Source of the DNA: JANMCE01 sp963791625
GTDB lineage: Bacteria > Actinomycetota > Acidimicrobiia > Acidimicrobiales > Ilumatobacteraceae
NCBI GenBank assembly: GCA_963791625.1
Contig: CAWBTA010000005.1
Span: 62,001 to 126,000 of the forward strand
DNA: 64,000 nt
Direction: 5' to 3'
Positions 54,661 through 63,280 of this stretch are shown piece after piece; position 1 is the stretch's first letter; each line of letters opens with the position of its first letter. The notes under the pieces were generated by a model, which saw only the letters and a list, made by a program, of their open reading frames with translations, had not been told where the DNA came from and searched no databases. The translations under genes and the position numbers were made by a program.

Positions 54661-55611
54661 GTGCCGAAACCGCGTCCCGTGTCGACCGGATCGCGACGCG
54701 GCATTGTCCCCATGAAGGCAGTCCCCGGCAATCTGCCGACGAGTGACGACGGCTGGGCATACGAAGTGAAGTGGGACGGCTATCGCACCATTGCGTGGGT
54801 CGCCGGTGGCACCTTGATGCTGCAGAGTTCGAACCTGATCGACATCACCGCGAAGTGGCCGTCGCTCGGCAAGCTCGCCCAACACATCAATGCCGAAAGC
54901 GCAGTGCTCGATGGTGAGGTGGCGTGTTTTGACGAACATGGCCGCACCCGGTTCGAGTGGCTGCAGCAGGGAACCAAGCCGGTCACGTTCGTGATCTTCG
55001 ACGTGCTCGGCGTTAACGGACACGAGACGATGGCGCTGCCCTACGAGCAGCGCCGGGAACTCCTGGCATCGCTAGTCGAGCCGGGCGGCCCGTGGTTGGT
55101 AGCCGACTATGTGACGGGTACCGGAAGGGGCGCAGAATTGGCCGAGTTGACCCGAGCCGCCGGCGCCGAGGGCATCGTGGCCAAGCGACTCGACTCGATC
55201 TATGTACCCGGCAAGCGGGCCACAACATGGCGCAAGATCAAACACCGTCATGAGCAAGAGTTCGTCATCGGCGGGTACACAACCGGCACGGGCGCTCGAT
55301 CGACTTCGTTCGGTTCGCTTGCGCTCGGCTACTACGTCGGTGACGAGCTTCGGTTCGCCGGCACGGCGGGAAGCGGCCTCGATCAAGCAATGATCGACAA
55401 GCTCTTTCGGTGGATGAAATCGCACCCCGCACCATGTCCGTTCGTACCACCTCCGCCGCGAGAGGTGGTACGTGAATCCGCATGGTGCGAGCCACTCCTG
55501 GTTGCTCAGTGCGCGTTCACGGAGTGGACCGAGGAGGGTCTCATGCGCCATCCCGTCTTCCTCGGTCTTCGCGATGACAAGGATCCTCACCAGGTCACCA
55601 ACCAGCCCTGA
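54661..55611 (+). CDS. ATP-dependent DNA ligase
   Basis: A 316-residue single-subunit ligase. The nucleotidyl lysine is Lys37 in motif I (EVKWDGYR); motif III LDGEVACFD, motif IV EGIVAKRLD and motif V WRKIKH are present, and an OB-fold domain covers about 205-310. It is of the LigC or LigD-ligase-domain size. The start is GTG 54661, 12 bases after the CoA transferase gene. No Ku, polymerase or nuclease genes lie beside it, so an end-joining role is not shown by context. Confidence 0.92.
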   Translation: MPKPRPVSTGSRRGIVPMKAVPGNLPTSDDGWAYEVKWDGYRTIAWVAGGTLMLQSSNLIDITAKWPSLGKLAQHINAESAVLDGEVACFDEHGRTRFEWLQQGTKPVTFVIFDVLGVNGHETMALPYEQRRELLASLVEPGGPWLVADYVTGTGRGAELAELTRAAGAEGIVAKRLDSIYVPGKRATTWRKIKHRHEQEFVIGGYTTGTGARSTSFGSLALGYYVGDELRFAGTAGSGLDQAMIDKLFRWMKSHPAPCPFVPPPPREVVRESAWCEPLLVAQCAFTEWTEEGLMRHPVFLGLRDDKDPHQVTNQP

Positions 55612-55612
55612 C

Positions 55613-57025
55613 CTAGACGGGTGGGCGCCGAGCAGCCCACGGGCGGGTGAGTTCGAGCGAGCGACCGATACGCAACACCGTGTCGTCATGCCATCGACGG
55701 CCTACGATCTGCACGCCGATCGGGAGCCCGGTGGCGTGGGTTCCAGCGGGCACCGACAGCACCGGACACGGGGCGACCAGGTTGAACACGGCGGTCATAT
55801 CCGGCGCGTGATAGCGGCCGTCGGACGGGCTGACGCGACGGATCTGATCGGCCTTGGCCGCCGGAAGAGGCGGCTCCGACATGGTCGGGCAGATCAGGGC
55901 TTCGTGGTTCGAGAGAACAGCCGCGATCTTGTGCCACACCTCGGTACGTTCGATATCGAGCCGCTTGAGTTGAACGGCGCTGAAGCTGTTGCCGAGATCG
56001 ATGAGCCGGAGGACATCGGGGTCCATGCGGTCGGCGAATTCCTCGACGAAGTGGCCGTAGTAGGCAGCCATGAACACGCCCCACAGTTCGGTCCACATCA
56101 CGTCAGCCCGCTTGGTGAGGCCCACCTCCACCTCTTCGACGATCGCACCGGCGTCGCGCCACGAGTCGGCAGCGGTTCGCACGGCCGATTCGATCTCGGG
56201 GTCAACCGCCCAACAACCGAGGTCGATACTGAGACCAAGTCGCATGCCTTTAACGTTGCCATCGAGGGGTTTCGACAGGTCGAGCGGTGTGGTGACGGAT
56301 TGGATGTCGCTGTCGTTCGGACCTTGTGTGGAGGCCAAGAACAGGCGGGCGTCGTCCGTGGTACGAGCGAGCGGACCGTGGTGCGAGATGTTGTCGAACA
56401 GGCTCGGCAAAACGTCCATCGGGATGCGACCAAGCCCTGGCTTCAATCCCACTACGCCGCACCACGCGGCCGGGATGCGCACCGAGCCGCCCATGTCACT
56501 GCCCTCGGCCAACGGCACGCACCCAGTTGCGACGGCCGCTCCGCTGCCACCCGATGATCCGCCGGTAGTTCGCGTCAGGTCCCACGGGTTTCGGGTCGTA
56601 CCCCACAGCGGGCTGTCGGTGATGAGCGCATGGGCGAACTCCGGCGACGTTGTCTTCCCGAGGATGATGGCGCCGGCCCGCTGCAGCGACGTAACCATTA
56701 CCGCGTCGTGGTCAGACACCCAGTTCTCGTGCGTGTACGAGCCGAGCGTGGTGCGCCTCCCCCTCTGTGGCGTGGTGTCCTTGATCGCCACCGGCACGCC
56801 GTGGAGCAGACCGAGGTCGTCACCTTGCGCCACCGCTGCCTCGGCGGCGCGAGCCTCGGCCAGCGCACCTTCGGCGTATGACTCGGTGAAGCAGTTCAGA
56901 GCACCCTGCACCTGATCGACTCGGGCCAGGGCATTGGTCACGACCTCGACCGGTGACAGCTCCTTGGCCGCGATGCGCTTGGCCATCTCGGCCGCGGGCA
57001 TGTAGGCAAGATCGAGATCAACCAT
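55613..57025 (-). CDS. Amidase signature family enzyme
   Basis: A 470-residue amidohydrolase with the Ser-Ser-Lys triad: Lys82 (PVAIKD), Ser near 157 (TTGGSSGGSGAAVATG) and Ser181 (DMGGSVRIPA). It hydrolyses an amide of unknown structure. No GatB or GatC gene is next to it, so it is not taken as GatA. It converges with the ligase gene. Confidence 0.93.
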   Translation of the reverse strand: MVDLDLAYMPAAEMAKRIAAKELSPVEVVTNALARVDQVQGALNCFTESYAEGALAEARAAEAAVAQGDDLGLLHGVPVAIKDTTPQRGRRTTLGSYTHENWVSDHDAVMVTSLQRAGAIILGKTTSPEFAHALITDSPLWGTTRNPWDLTRTTGGSSGGSGAAVATGCVPLAEGSDMGGSVRIPAAWCGVVGLKPGLGRIPMDVLPSLFDNISHHGPLARTTDDARLFLASTQGPNDSDIQSVTTPLDLSKPLDGNVKGMRLGLSIDLGCWAVDPEIESAVRTAADSWRDAGAIVEEVEVGLTKRADVMWTELWGVFMAAYYGHFVEEFADRMDPDVLRLIDLGNSFSAVQLKRLDIERTEVWHKIAAVLSNHEALICPTMSEPPLPAAKADQIRRVSPSDGRYHAPDMTAVFNLVAPCPVLSVPAGTHATGLPIGVQIVGRRWHDDTVLRIGRSLELTRPWAARRPPV

Positions 57026-57049
57026 GGGGCCGACCGTATCCTCTCGCTG

Positions 57050-57562
57050 CTACTCGCCGACGAGCCCGTCGATTGATTGGCGGATTAAGTCGGCGTGGCC
57101 GTTGTGCCGAGCAGTTTCCTCGATCATGTGAACGAGGATCCATCGCATGGAATACGGGACGCCCTCGCGTCGATCATTGACCGCCGAAAGCGCGTCGAGC
57201 GAGTCAACATCGGCGAGCGTCGCCTGGCTACGGGCGACGGCCGCTTGGTACAGCGCCAGCAGGTCGTTGGGCGAGTCGTGCTTCGCCGAGTGCATTTCCC
57301 AGTCACGGTCGTCATCAAACGGAGCACTGGCCCACGGCTCCACCTCTACGCCCACGAAGCGCTCCTGAAACCAGGAGTCCTCCACGAGGGCAAGGTGCTT
57401 GGTGAGGCCCGCCAGCGTGAGGTCCGATGGCGGCAGTGTTCGATTCATGTGTTCGTGGGTGAGTCCGGCGATCTTCGCCACGAAGGTAGCCCGGTGATAG
57501 TCGAGAAACGCCACCAAGGTTGTTCGCTCATCAGCCTGCAAGTCTGGATCGATGCGTTCCAT
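57050..57562 (-). CDS. DinB family protein (DUF664-like)
   Basis: A 170-residue four-helix-bundle protein. Metal-binding His residues appear in LTKHLALVEDSWF, and HMIEETARHNGHADLIRQ matches the actinobacterial DUF664 form. Relatives are mycothiol-dependent enzymes. It is 24 bases upstream of the amidase gene on the same strand and may be cotranscribed. Confidence 0.85.
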   Translation of the reverse strand: MERIDPDLQADERTTLVAFLDYHRATFVAKIAGLTHEHMNRTLPPSDLTLAGLTKHLALVEDSWFQERFVGVEVEPWASAPFDDDRDWEMHSAKHDSPNDLLALYQAAVARSQATLADVDSLDALSAVNDRREGVPYSMRWILVHMIEETARHNGHADLIRQSIDGLVGE

Positions 57563-57615
57563 ACGCGCAGGCTACGCCGGTGGGCCGACTCGTAACGTGT
57601 TGGGCCGGTGGCGGG

Positions 57616-58059
57616 TCAGCGGCCGGTGTGCCCAAAGCCGCCACCTCGGCTTTCGCCTTCCAGTTCGGTCACGAGGATGATGCGGCATTCCTCCACCCGT
57701 TGGATCACGAGCTGGGCGATGCGATCCCCCCGGTGAATCTGGTACGGCTCGGTGGGGTCGGTGTTGACGAGTGGAACCTTGAGTTCGCCCCGATAGCCCG
57801 CGTCGATCAAGCCAGGGGCATTCAACACGGTCACACCATGCTTGGCCGCCAGCCCACTGCGGGGCTGAACGAAACCGGCATATCCGTACGGAATCGCCAG
57901 TGCAAAACCCGTTTTGACGACGGCGCGACCACCATTTGGAGCAAGCAACACATCCTCCCGGGCGAGCAGATCAAGGCCGGCATCACCCTGCCGGGCGTAC
58001 GAGGGCGGCGGTAAATCGGGGTCCAGCAGGACGATGGGTAGATCAAGCACGATCACCAA
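57616..58059 (-). CDS. dut: dUTP diphosphatase
   Basis: Hydrolyses dUTP to dUMP, keeping uracil out of DNA. It has 147 residues with all five trimeric dUTPase motifs: GDAGLDLLA, PRSGLA, GLIDAGYRGELKV, DRIAQLVI and the C-terminal arm RGGGFGHTGR. The start at 58059 is 26 bases from the divergent orn start. Confidence 0.96.
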   Translation of the reverse strand: MVIVLDLPIVLLDPDLPPPSYARQGDAGLDLLAREDVLLAPNGGRAVVKTGFALAIPYGYAGFVQPRSGLAAKHGVTVLNAPGLIDAGYRGELKVPLVNTDPTEPYQIHRGDRIAQLVIQRVEECRIILVTELEGESRGGGFGHTGR

Positions 58060-58085
58060 GCGTAGAGCGGCGTAGCATCATCGCC

Positions 58086-58685
58086 ATGTTGGCTTGGATG
58101 GACCTCGAAATGACCGGACTCAACCCGCAGCGAGATGTGATTGTTGAGATTGCAACACTCATCACCGACGACGATCTGAACATCATCGCCGAGGGCCCCG
58201 ATCTGGTCATCCATCAACCCGACGATGTGCTCGCCATCATGGACAAGTTCGTCTTCGACATGCACACCCGATCGGGTCTCCTTCCCGCTATTCAGGCATC
58301 CACCGTCAGCCTCGAAGAAGCTGGTGCTGAGACCATGGCCTTTCTCAAGCAGTGGATACCCACCGAGCGCACCGTGCCGCTGTGCGGCAACTCCATCGGC
58401 ACCGACCGCCGCTTCCTTGACGCCTACCTTCCCGACATCGAGAACTACCTGCACTATCGATCGGTTGACGTGTCGAGCGTGAAGGAACTCGTGCGACGCT
58501 GGTACCCAAGCGTTCGGGCGCAGCGCCCCAACAAGCAGGGCAGCCACCGCGCCCTCGACGACATCCAAGAGTCCATCAACGAACTCCGCTACTACCGCGA
58601 GAACATCTTCATTCCCAAGGTGTCCGTCACCGTCACCGTCACGGAAACTGCGCCGGCTTCTGCAGAGGAGAATCAGCCAGGATAG
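58086..58685 (+). CDS. orn: Oligoribonuclease
   Basis: DEDDh-type 3'-5' exonuclease that clears short RNA and pGpG. It has 199 residues from ATG 58086. Asp6 and Glu8 (WMDLEMTG), GNSIGTDRRFLD and SHRALDDIQESI supply the acidic residues and the His. A Val/Thr-rich tail follows. Its 3' end overlaps the convergent PEP-mutase gene by 13 bases. Confidence 0.96.
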   Translation: MLAWMDLEMTGLNPQRDVIVEIATLITDDDLNIIAEGPDLVIHQPDDVLAIMDKFVFDMHTRSGLLPAIQASTVSLEEAGAETMAFLKQWIPTERTVPLCGNSIGTDRRFLDAYLPDIENYLHYRSVDVSSVKELVRRWYPSVRAQRPNKQGSHRALDDIQESINELRYYRENIFIPKVSVTVTVTETAPASAEENQPG

Positions 58686-59536
58686 GCGCGTTCGGATTGC
58701 TGGACCGCTGGCAGGCCTACCAGGTCGGTGAACGACGAGAAGTCCACCAAGCGGTCACGGTGATCGCGCAGGGTGCCGTGTTGACGGAGAAGCGCAAACG
58801 AGTCCCGTAACGCCTGGACCGCGGAGAACAAGCCAGACACCGGTGAGACGATCAGCGAGAATCCGATCTGACCGAGTTCGGCCGGCGTGAGGAGCGGAGT
58901 CATGCCAGCCTCGACCATGTTGGCGACCAACGTGCAACCGGGCAATGCAGAGGCGATTTGTTCCATCTCGGCGATCGATTGTGGGGCTTCGATGAACAGC
59001 GCGTCCGCGCCGAAGTCGCGTGCCATGCGGGCGCGCTCGATGGCCTCATCCAGCCCGATCATGGCGCGAGCGTCGGTGCGAGCGGTAACGAAAAGCGACG
59101 TGCGATGGTCGATAGCCGCACGCAGTTTGGCCAGCCACTCCTCGCGGGGCACCACCTGTTTGCCCACCATGTGGCCACACTTCTTCGGGAAGACCTGATC
59201 CTCCAGGAACATGCCCGCCGCGCCTGCTTGTTCCCACAGTTGCACCGTGCGAATGGTGTTGATCGGATTGCCGTAGCCGGTGTCTGCATCCACCACGAGG
59301 GCGAGCCCGGGCACGGCCGCGTGAACTCGACGGGCGACGTCAACGACTTCAGTCTGGGTGAGCAACCCAACGTCGGGCATACCGAGATACGACCCGGCCA
59401 CCGCGTAGCCCGACAAGAACGCAACCTCGAAACCAGCCTCGGCCGCAACGAGCGCGGAAAGCGGATCCCACACCCCAGGCATGAGCACCGGCTGCCCGGT
59501 TGCCAGTTGCGCACGGAGTACCTCAGAGCCGTTCAT
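58673..59536 (-). CDS. Isocitrate lyase / PEP mutase superfamily enzyme
   Basis: A 287-residue TIM-barrel enzyme from ATG 59536 (MNGSEVLRAQLATGQPVL). Metal-binding DADTGYGN is at about 83-90 and the signature PKKCGH has Cys120. The Cys fits lyases such as methylisocitrate lyase-like or carboxyphosphonoenolpyruvate mutase relatives; the substrate cannot be told. The frame extends to 59743, but the added part only shadows rutA. It lies 28 bases downstream of the RutA-like gene. Confidence 0.9.
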   Translation of the reverse strand: MNGSEVLRAQLATGQPVLMPGVWDPLSALVAAEAGFEVAFLSGYAVAGSYLGMPDVGLLTQTEVVDVARRVHAAVPGLALVVDADTGYGNPINTIRTVQLWEQAGAAGMFLEDQVFPKKCGHMVGKQVVPREEWLAKLRAAIDHRTSLFVTARTDARAMIGLDEAIERARMARDFGADALFIEAPQSIAEMEQIASALPGCTLVANMVEAGMTPLLTPAELGQIGFSLIVSPVSGLFSAVQALRDSFALLRQHGTLRDHRDRLVDFSSFTDLVGLPAVQQSERAYPG

Positions 59537-59564
59537 AAACCCAGTCTGCCCGATGACGGCTCCG

Positions 59565-60614
59565 CTACTTGCGGCTGGCCATGAGGGGCATGACTTTGGA
59601 GCCGAACTCGTCGGTGGCGACGGGGTAGTCATCGAAAACACACATGACACCCTTGACGCCGGGGATAAGTGCGATCTCGTCCAGCTTGGCGGCGCAGGTG
59701 GCGTGACTGCCGACGATGGCACCGATGTTGAGGTTGAAGGCACCCTGCATCTCGGTGATCTTCTCGGCCGTCGCTCCCGCGGTGTCGAGCGAGGCCTGAC
59801 CGGTCATGAAGGCAATGGCACCGAGGTCGGCGCCGTCACGGTAGCTCTGCCATTTGGCTTCGGCTTCGGCATCGGTTGCGCCCATCGTGATCTGCATGAG
59901 CACGTAGACGCCGACGTCACGTCCACTCTCTTCGGCCGCCGATACGAGGCGGCCGGCGTCCTTGCGAACGACATCGAGATCGCTGGTGCCGATGATGAAC
60001 TGAAAGTCGCCGTACTCGGCACAGAACTTCATACCGCGGTCCGACTGACCGGCACACACGAGCGGCACACCGCCGTTCTTGGGTGGCGGTGACAGGCGGC
60101 AGTCATCCATCTGGAAGAACTCGCCCTTCAAGTCGCTGACGCCGGTGGACCACAGCGACTTCATGATCGTCACGTATTCCTCGGAATAGTCGTAGCGGCG
60201 TTCGTAGTACCAGTCACCGGGCCACACACCCATTTGCGAATACTCGATCTGGTTCCACCCCGACACAATGTTGATGCCGAACCGTCCGTCGGAGATGTCG
60301 TCGATGGTGGATGCCATGCGGGCGACCATGGCCGGGTTCATGGTCGGCAGCGCGACCGATGCGTACAGCTGGATCTTCGAGGTGACCGCGGCGAGGCCGG
60401 CCATCAGCGTGAAGCTTTCCAGGTTGTGATCCCAGAACTCGGTGGAGCCACCGAAACCGCGGAGCTTCACCATCGACAGAAGGAACTCGAACCCATGTTC
60501 CTCGGCCTTGGCCGCAACCTTGCGATTGAGGTCGAAGCTCGGCATGTACTGCGGCGCATTCTCCGACATCATCCAGCCGTTGTTGCCAATAGGAATGAAG
60601 ATACCCAGATCCAT
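59565..60614 (-). CDS. rutA: RutA-like pyrimidine monooxygenase (LLM class, FMN-dependent)
   Basis: A 349-residue flavin enzyme from ATG 60614. It is close to RutA through its length: MDLGIFIPIGNNGWMMS, APQYMPSFDLN, LRGFGGSTEFWDHNLESF, GRFGINIVSGW, VWPGDWYYERRYDY, FFQMDDCRLSPPP, CAGQSDRGMKF. RutA opens the uracil ring at N3-C4 to give ureidoacrylate peracid. Other rut genes (rutC-G) are not in the window, but an amidohydrolase of the right fold is divergent to it. The specific substrate is therefore probable, not proved. Confidence 0.87.
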   Translation of the reverse strand: MDLGIFIPIGNNGWMMSENAPQYMPSFDLNRKVAAKAEEHGFEFLLSMVKLRGFGGSTEFWDHNLESFTLMAGLAAVTSKIQLYASVALPTMNPAMVARMASTIDDISDGRFGINIVSGWNQIEYSQMGVWPGDWYYERRYDYSEEYVTIMKSLWSTGVSDLKGEFFQMDDCRLSPPPKNGGVPLVCAGQSDRGMKFCAEYGDFQFIIGTSDLDVVRKDAGRLVSAAEESGRDVGVYVLMQITMGATDAEAEAKWQSYRDGADLGAIAFMTGQASLDTAGATAEKITEMQGAFNLNIGAIVGSHATCAAKLDEIALIPGVKGVMCVFDDYPVATDEFGSKVMPLMASRK

Positions 60615-60698
60615 GACAGCCCCCAAGCGTCGAGTGATTTGACGCATGGTAGCCACGTTGCGCAGACCTGTCGTCCCCGTGATCGTTAACATCGGACA

Positions 60699-61316
60699 AT
60701 GCCGGATGTGACAGGGCCGTTCACGGGACGACTGGGATTCGGCCGATCATGCGCGCTCGTCGTCATCGACATGGTGCGGGCCTACACCGACCCGCAGTAT
60801 CCGCTCTACATCGGATCGCACGCACCCGACGTGGTGGCTGCAGTTGTGAGGTTGGTCGAAGCGGCCCGCGCCGCGGAAATTCCCATCGTGTACACGGGCG
60901 TGCGCTATCAACCGGGTGGCGTCGATGGCGGCGTGTTCTTCCGCAAGGTGCCGCCGCTGGAACTGTTCGTCGGTGAATCCGATGCCGGATCGTTGGTGCC
61001 TGAACTGGCGCCGCTGCCGGGCGAGCCGTTGATACTGAAGCAGTACGCGTCGGCATTCTGGTCAACGCCGTTGTCATCGATGCTGCATGCGCTCGGCGTT
61101 GACACGGTGATCCTGGCCGGTGTCTCCACCAGTGGCTGCATCCGAGCATCCGCCACCGACGCGATGCAGCAGGGCTTCATTCCGGTGGTGGTGCGAGAAG
61201 CAGTGGGCGATCGCAACGTCGGACCCCACGAGGCCAACCTTTTCGACATCGCCGCCAAGATCGGCGATGTCGTGTCCCTTAATGAGGCAATCGCCCACCT
61301 TGGGAATGTCGGCTGA
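60699..61316 (+). CDS. Isochorismatase-like cysteine hydrolase (carbamoyl-amide hydrolase type)
   Basis: A 205-residue enzyme with the triad Asp24 (VVIDMVRAYT), Lys114 (ILKQYASAFW) and Cys147 (VSTSGCIRAS). GCIRASATDAMQQGF and the R-x-A-V-G-D-R element are like N-carbamoylsarcosine amidase and related carbamoyl hydrolases. In the rut pathway RutB of the same superfamily hydrolyses ureidoacrylate. It is divergent from rutA with 84 bases between them, so it may act next in the same pathway. Confidence 0.87.
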   Translation: MPDVTGPFTGRLGFGRSCALVVIDMVRAYTDPQYPLYIGSHAPDVVAAVVRLVEAARAAEIPIVYTGVRYQPGGVDGGVFFRKVPPLELFVGESDAGSLVPELAPLPGEPLILKQYASAFWSTPLSSMLHALGVDTVILAGVSTSGCIRASATDAMQQGFIPVVVREAVGDRNVGPHEANLFDIAAKIGDVVSLNEAIAHLGNVG

Positions 61317-61337
61317 GCAACGGGTAACGTCGTTGAC

Positions 61338-62426
61338 ATGTCGGCGACCGTGCGGGAAGAGCAGCAGCAGGCCGTCGACGAGATCACCACCGTTGCCCCG
61401 GGCATCCTGAGATTGCAGCTGCCCATTCAGATGCCCGGCCTTGGTCACGTCAACTGCTACCTACTGGAAGACGATCGGGGTTTCGCCGTTGTCGATCCGG
61501 GCCTGCCCGGTGACGCGTCGTGGCAGGCATTGACGGCAGGTTTCAAGCGGGCCGGCGTCCCGCTCGCACGGGTCCACACCGTGGTGGTGACCCACTCACA
61601 CCCCGACCATTTCGGCGGCGCGGGTCCACTGCGCGCCGAGACCGGAGCCGACATCGTCAGCCATCGGCTCTTCCGACTGATGTTCAGCCTCGATACGGGT
61701 GAACAGCACGCCGATACCAATCCCGAGCAACTGGCCGAAGACGATCCGTCAGGCAATCCGCTGTCAAAGACCGTGCGCTTCGGCGGTGAGACGCCATGGG
61801 GTTCCACCCCGTATCAACCCATGAGCGAAGAGGACCGGGCGAAATTTCTGGGTATGGGTCGGCGGATCGAACCGACGCCGACTGTCCGCCTTGATGAGGC
61901 CGATCACATCATGTTGGCCGGTCGCCGCTGGGTTGCCATCCACACCCCGGGCCACACCATTGACCACCTGTGTCTCTTCGATCCTGAGGAGGGTGTGCTG
62001 CTGTCGGGTGACCATGTGCTGCCGACAATCACACCGCACATCTCGGGCATGATCGAAGGGTCCGATCCGTTGGACGATTACTTCGGTTCGCTTCGCAAGG
62101 TCGCCGCGCTGACCGGGGTGAAGCACGTGTTGCCCGCCCATGGTCATCCTTTTGTGGAGTTATCGAAGCGATGCGACGGCATCATCGAGCACCACCGAGA
62201 GCGCCTCACCCGACTCTCCGATGCATCAGCCGAAATGGACCGCCCCGGCACCGTGAACGACTACATGAAGTTCCTCTTCCGCGAACGTTCGTGGGGCTCG
62301 ATGGCCGAAAGCGAAACCTACGCTCACCTCGAGCACCTCCGCATCGCGGGCCAGGCAACATGCGAGCGTCGCGACGGTACGCTTGAGTACGAGGTGCAGC
62401 ACCCGCTTCGTCCTATCGACGACTGA
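61338..62426 (+). CDS. MBL-fold metallo-hydrolase
   Basis: A 362-residue metallo-beta-lactamase-fold enzyme. VVTHSHPDHFGG (HxHxDH) is at about 75-90, HTPGHTIDHLCLF and SGDHVLPT hold further metal ligands, and HGHPF is the last. A C-terminal helical part (about 260-362) resembles the LACTB2-like extension. It begins 21 bases after the hydrolase gene. Substrate unknown. Confidence 0.9.
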   Translation: MSATVREEQQQAVDEITTVAPGILRLQLPIQMPGLGHVNCYLLEDDRGFAVVDPGLPGDASWQALTAGFKRAGVPLARVHTVVVTHSHPDHFGGAGPLRAETGADIVSHRLFRLMFSLDTGEQHADTNPEQLAEDDPSGNPLSKTVRFGGETPWGSTPYQPMSEEDRAKFLGMGRRIEPTPTVRLDEADHIMLAGRRWVAIHTPGHTIDHLCLFDPEEGVLLSGDHVLPTITPHISGMIEGSDPLDDYFGSLRKVAALTGVKHVLPAHGHPFVELSKRCDGIIEHHRERLTRLSDASAEMDRPGTVNDYMKFLFRERSWGSMAESETYAHLEHLRIAGQATCERRDGTLEYEVQHPLRPIDD

Positions 62427-62446
62427 GCGAGTAAACACAGCGTCCT

Positions 62447-63232
62447 ATGCCCGAAGGCCACACCGTCCACCGCAATGCTCGTGAACATCAGAAGTACTTC
62501 AAAGGGCAACTGGTTGAAGTGACGTCGCCCCAGGGGCGCTTCGCCGGTGCCGAGGATTTGCGTGGTGCTCGGCTGGAGAGTGTGGAGGCGGTCGGCAAGC
62601 ACGAGTTCATTCGCTTCGACAACGATCTTCTCATCCACGTTCACCTCGGCCTCTTCGGCAAGTTCCGCGTCCACAACACGCCGGTAATCGAGCCGAAGGG
62701 CGCGGTGCGCATGCGCATCGTCGGCACCGACACGGTGCTTGATCTGAGCGGGCCAACTGCTTGCGACATCGGCACCGATGATCTGTACGACTCGATCGCG
62801 GCTCGCCTTGGACCCGACCCCTTGCGCAAGGACGCCGACGTACCGAAGTTCATGGCCCGTGTTGCAAAGTCGAAGAAATCGATCGGTCAGTTGTTGATGG
62901 ATCAGGCTGTCATTGCCGGAGTCGGCAACGTGTATCGAGCGGAAGCCTTATTCGTGAACAACATCTGGCCCGAGCGCGCCGGCAACGATTTGTCAGACGA
63001 TGAGCGAAGTGCCGTGTGGGCTACGACGGTGCGCATGTTGGAGGCCGGCGTGAAAGCTGGTCGCATCGTCACCATCGCCAAAGGCGACCCCGACCTACCA
63101 AAGAACGCACAAGCCGCCGACAAGCGGACATACGTGTACAAGCGGGACAACTGCCTGCGCTGCGGCACCGAAATTCGCCGCTGGGACATGGCCGGCCGCT
63201 GGTGCTACGCCTGCCCCACCTGCCAGACCTGA
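62447..63232 (+). CDS. nei: Formamidopyrimidine-DNA glycosylase / Nei-type endonuclease VIII
   Basis: A 261-residue base-excision glycosylase/AP lyase. PEGHT at the N-terminus (Pro2 nucleophile, Glu3) with HTVHR marks the Nei branch. The helix-two-turn-helix (QAVIAGVGNVYRAEALF) is clear. The C-terminal zinc finger has CLRC and CYAC with a trailing CQT. All key residues are present. Confidence 0.93.
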   Translation: MPEGHTVHRNAREHQKYFKGQLVEVTSPQGRFAGAEDLRGARLESVEAVGKHEFIRFDNDLLIHVHLGLFGKFRVHNTPVIEPKGAVRMRIVGTDTVLDLSGPTACDIGTDDLYDSIAARLGPDPLRKDADVPKFMARVAKSKKSIGQLLMDQAVIAGVGNVYRAEALFVNNIWPERAGNDLSDDERSAVWATTVRMLEAGVKAGRIVTIAKGDPDLPKNAQAADKRTYVYKRDNCLRCGTEIRRWDMAGRWCYACPTCQT

Positions 63233-63280
63233 CCGGCTTATCGCTTCGGCCAGAAGGCGGTTCGGGGCTAGCGTGCGCCG

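Noticed and set aside
54661..55611. Non-homologous end-joining locus
   Set aside because: Only the ligase is present; no Ku, LigD polymerase or phosphoesterase is beside it.
59537..59743. N-terminal extension of the PEP-mutase family gene
   Set aside because: Ser/Pro-rich, antisense-like composition from the rutA 3' end; the family N-terminus begins at 59536.
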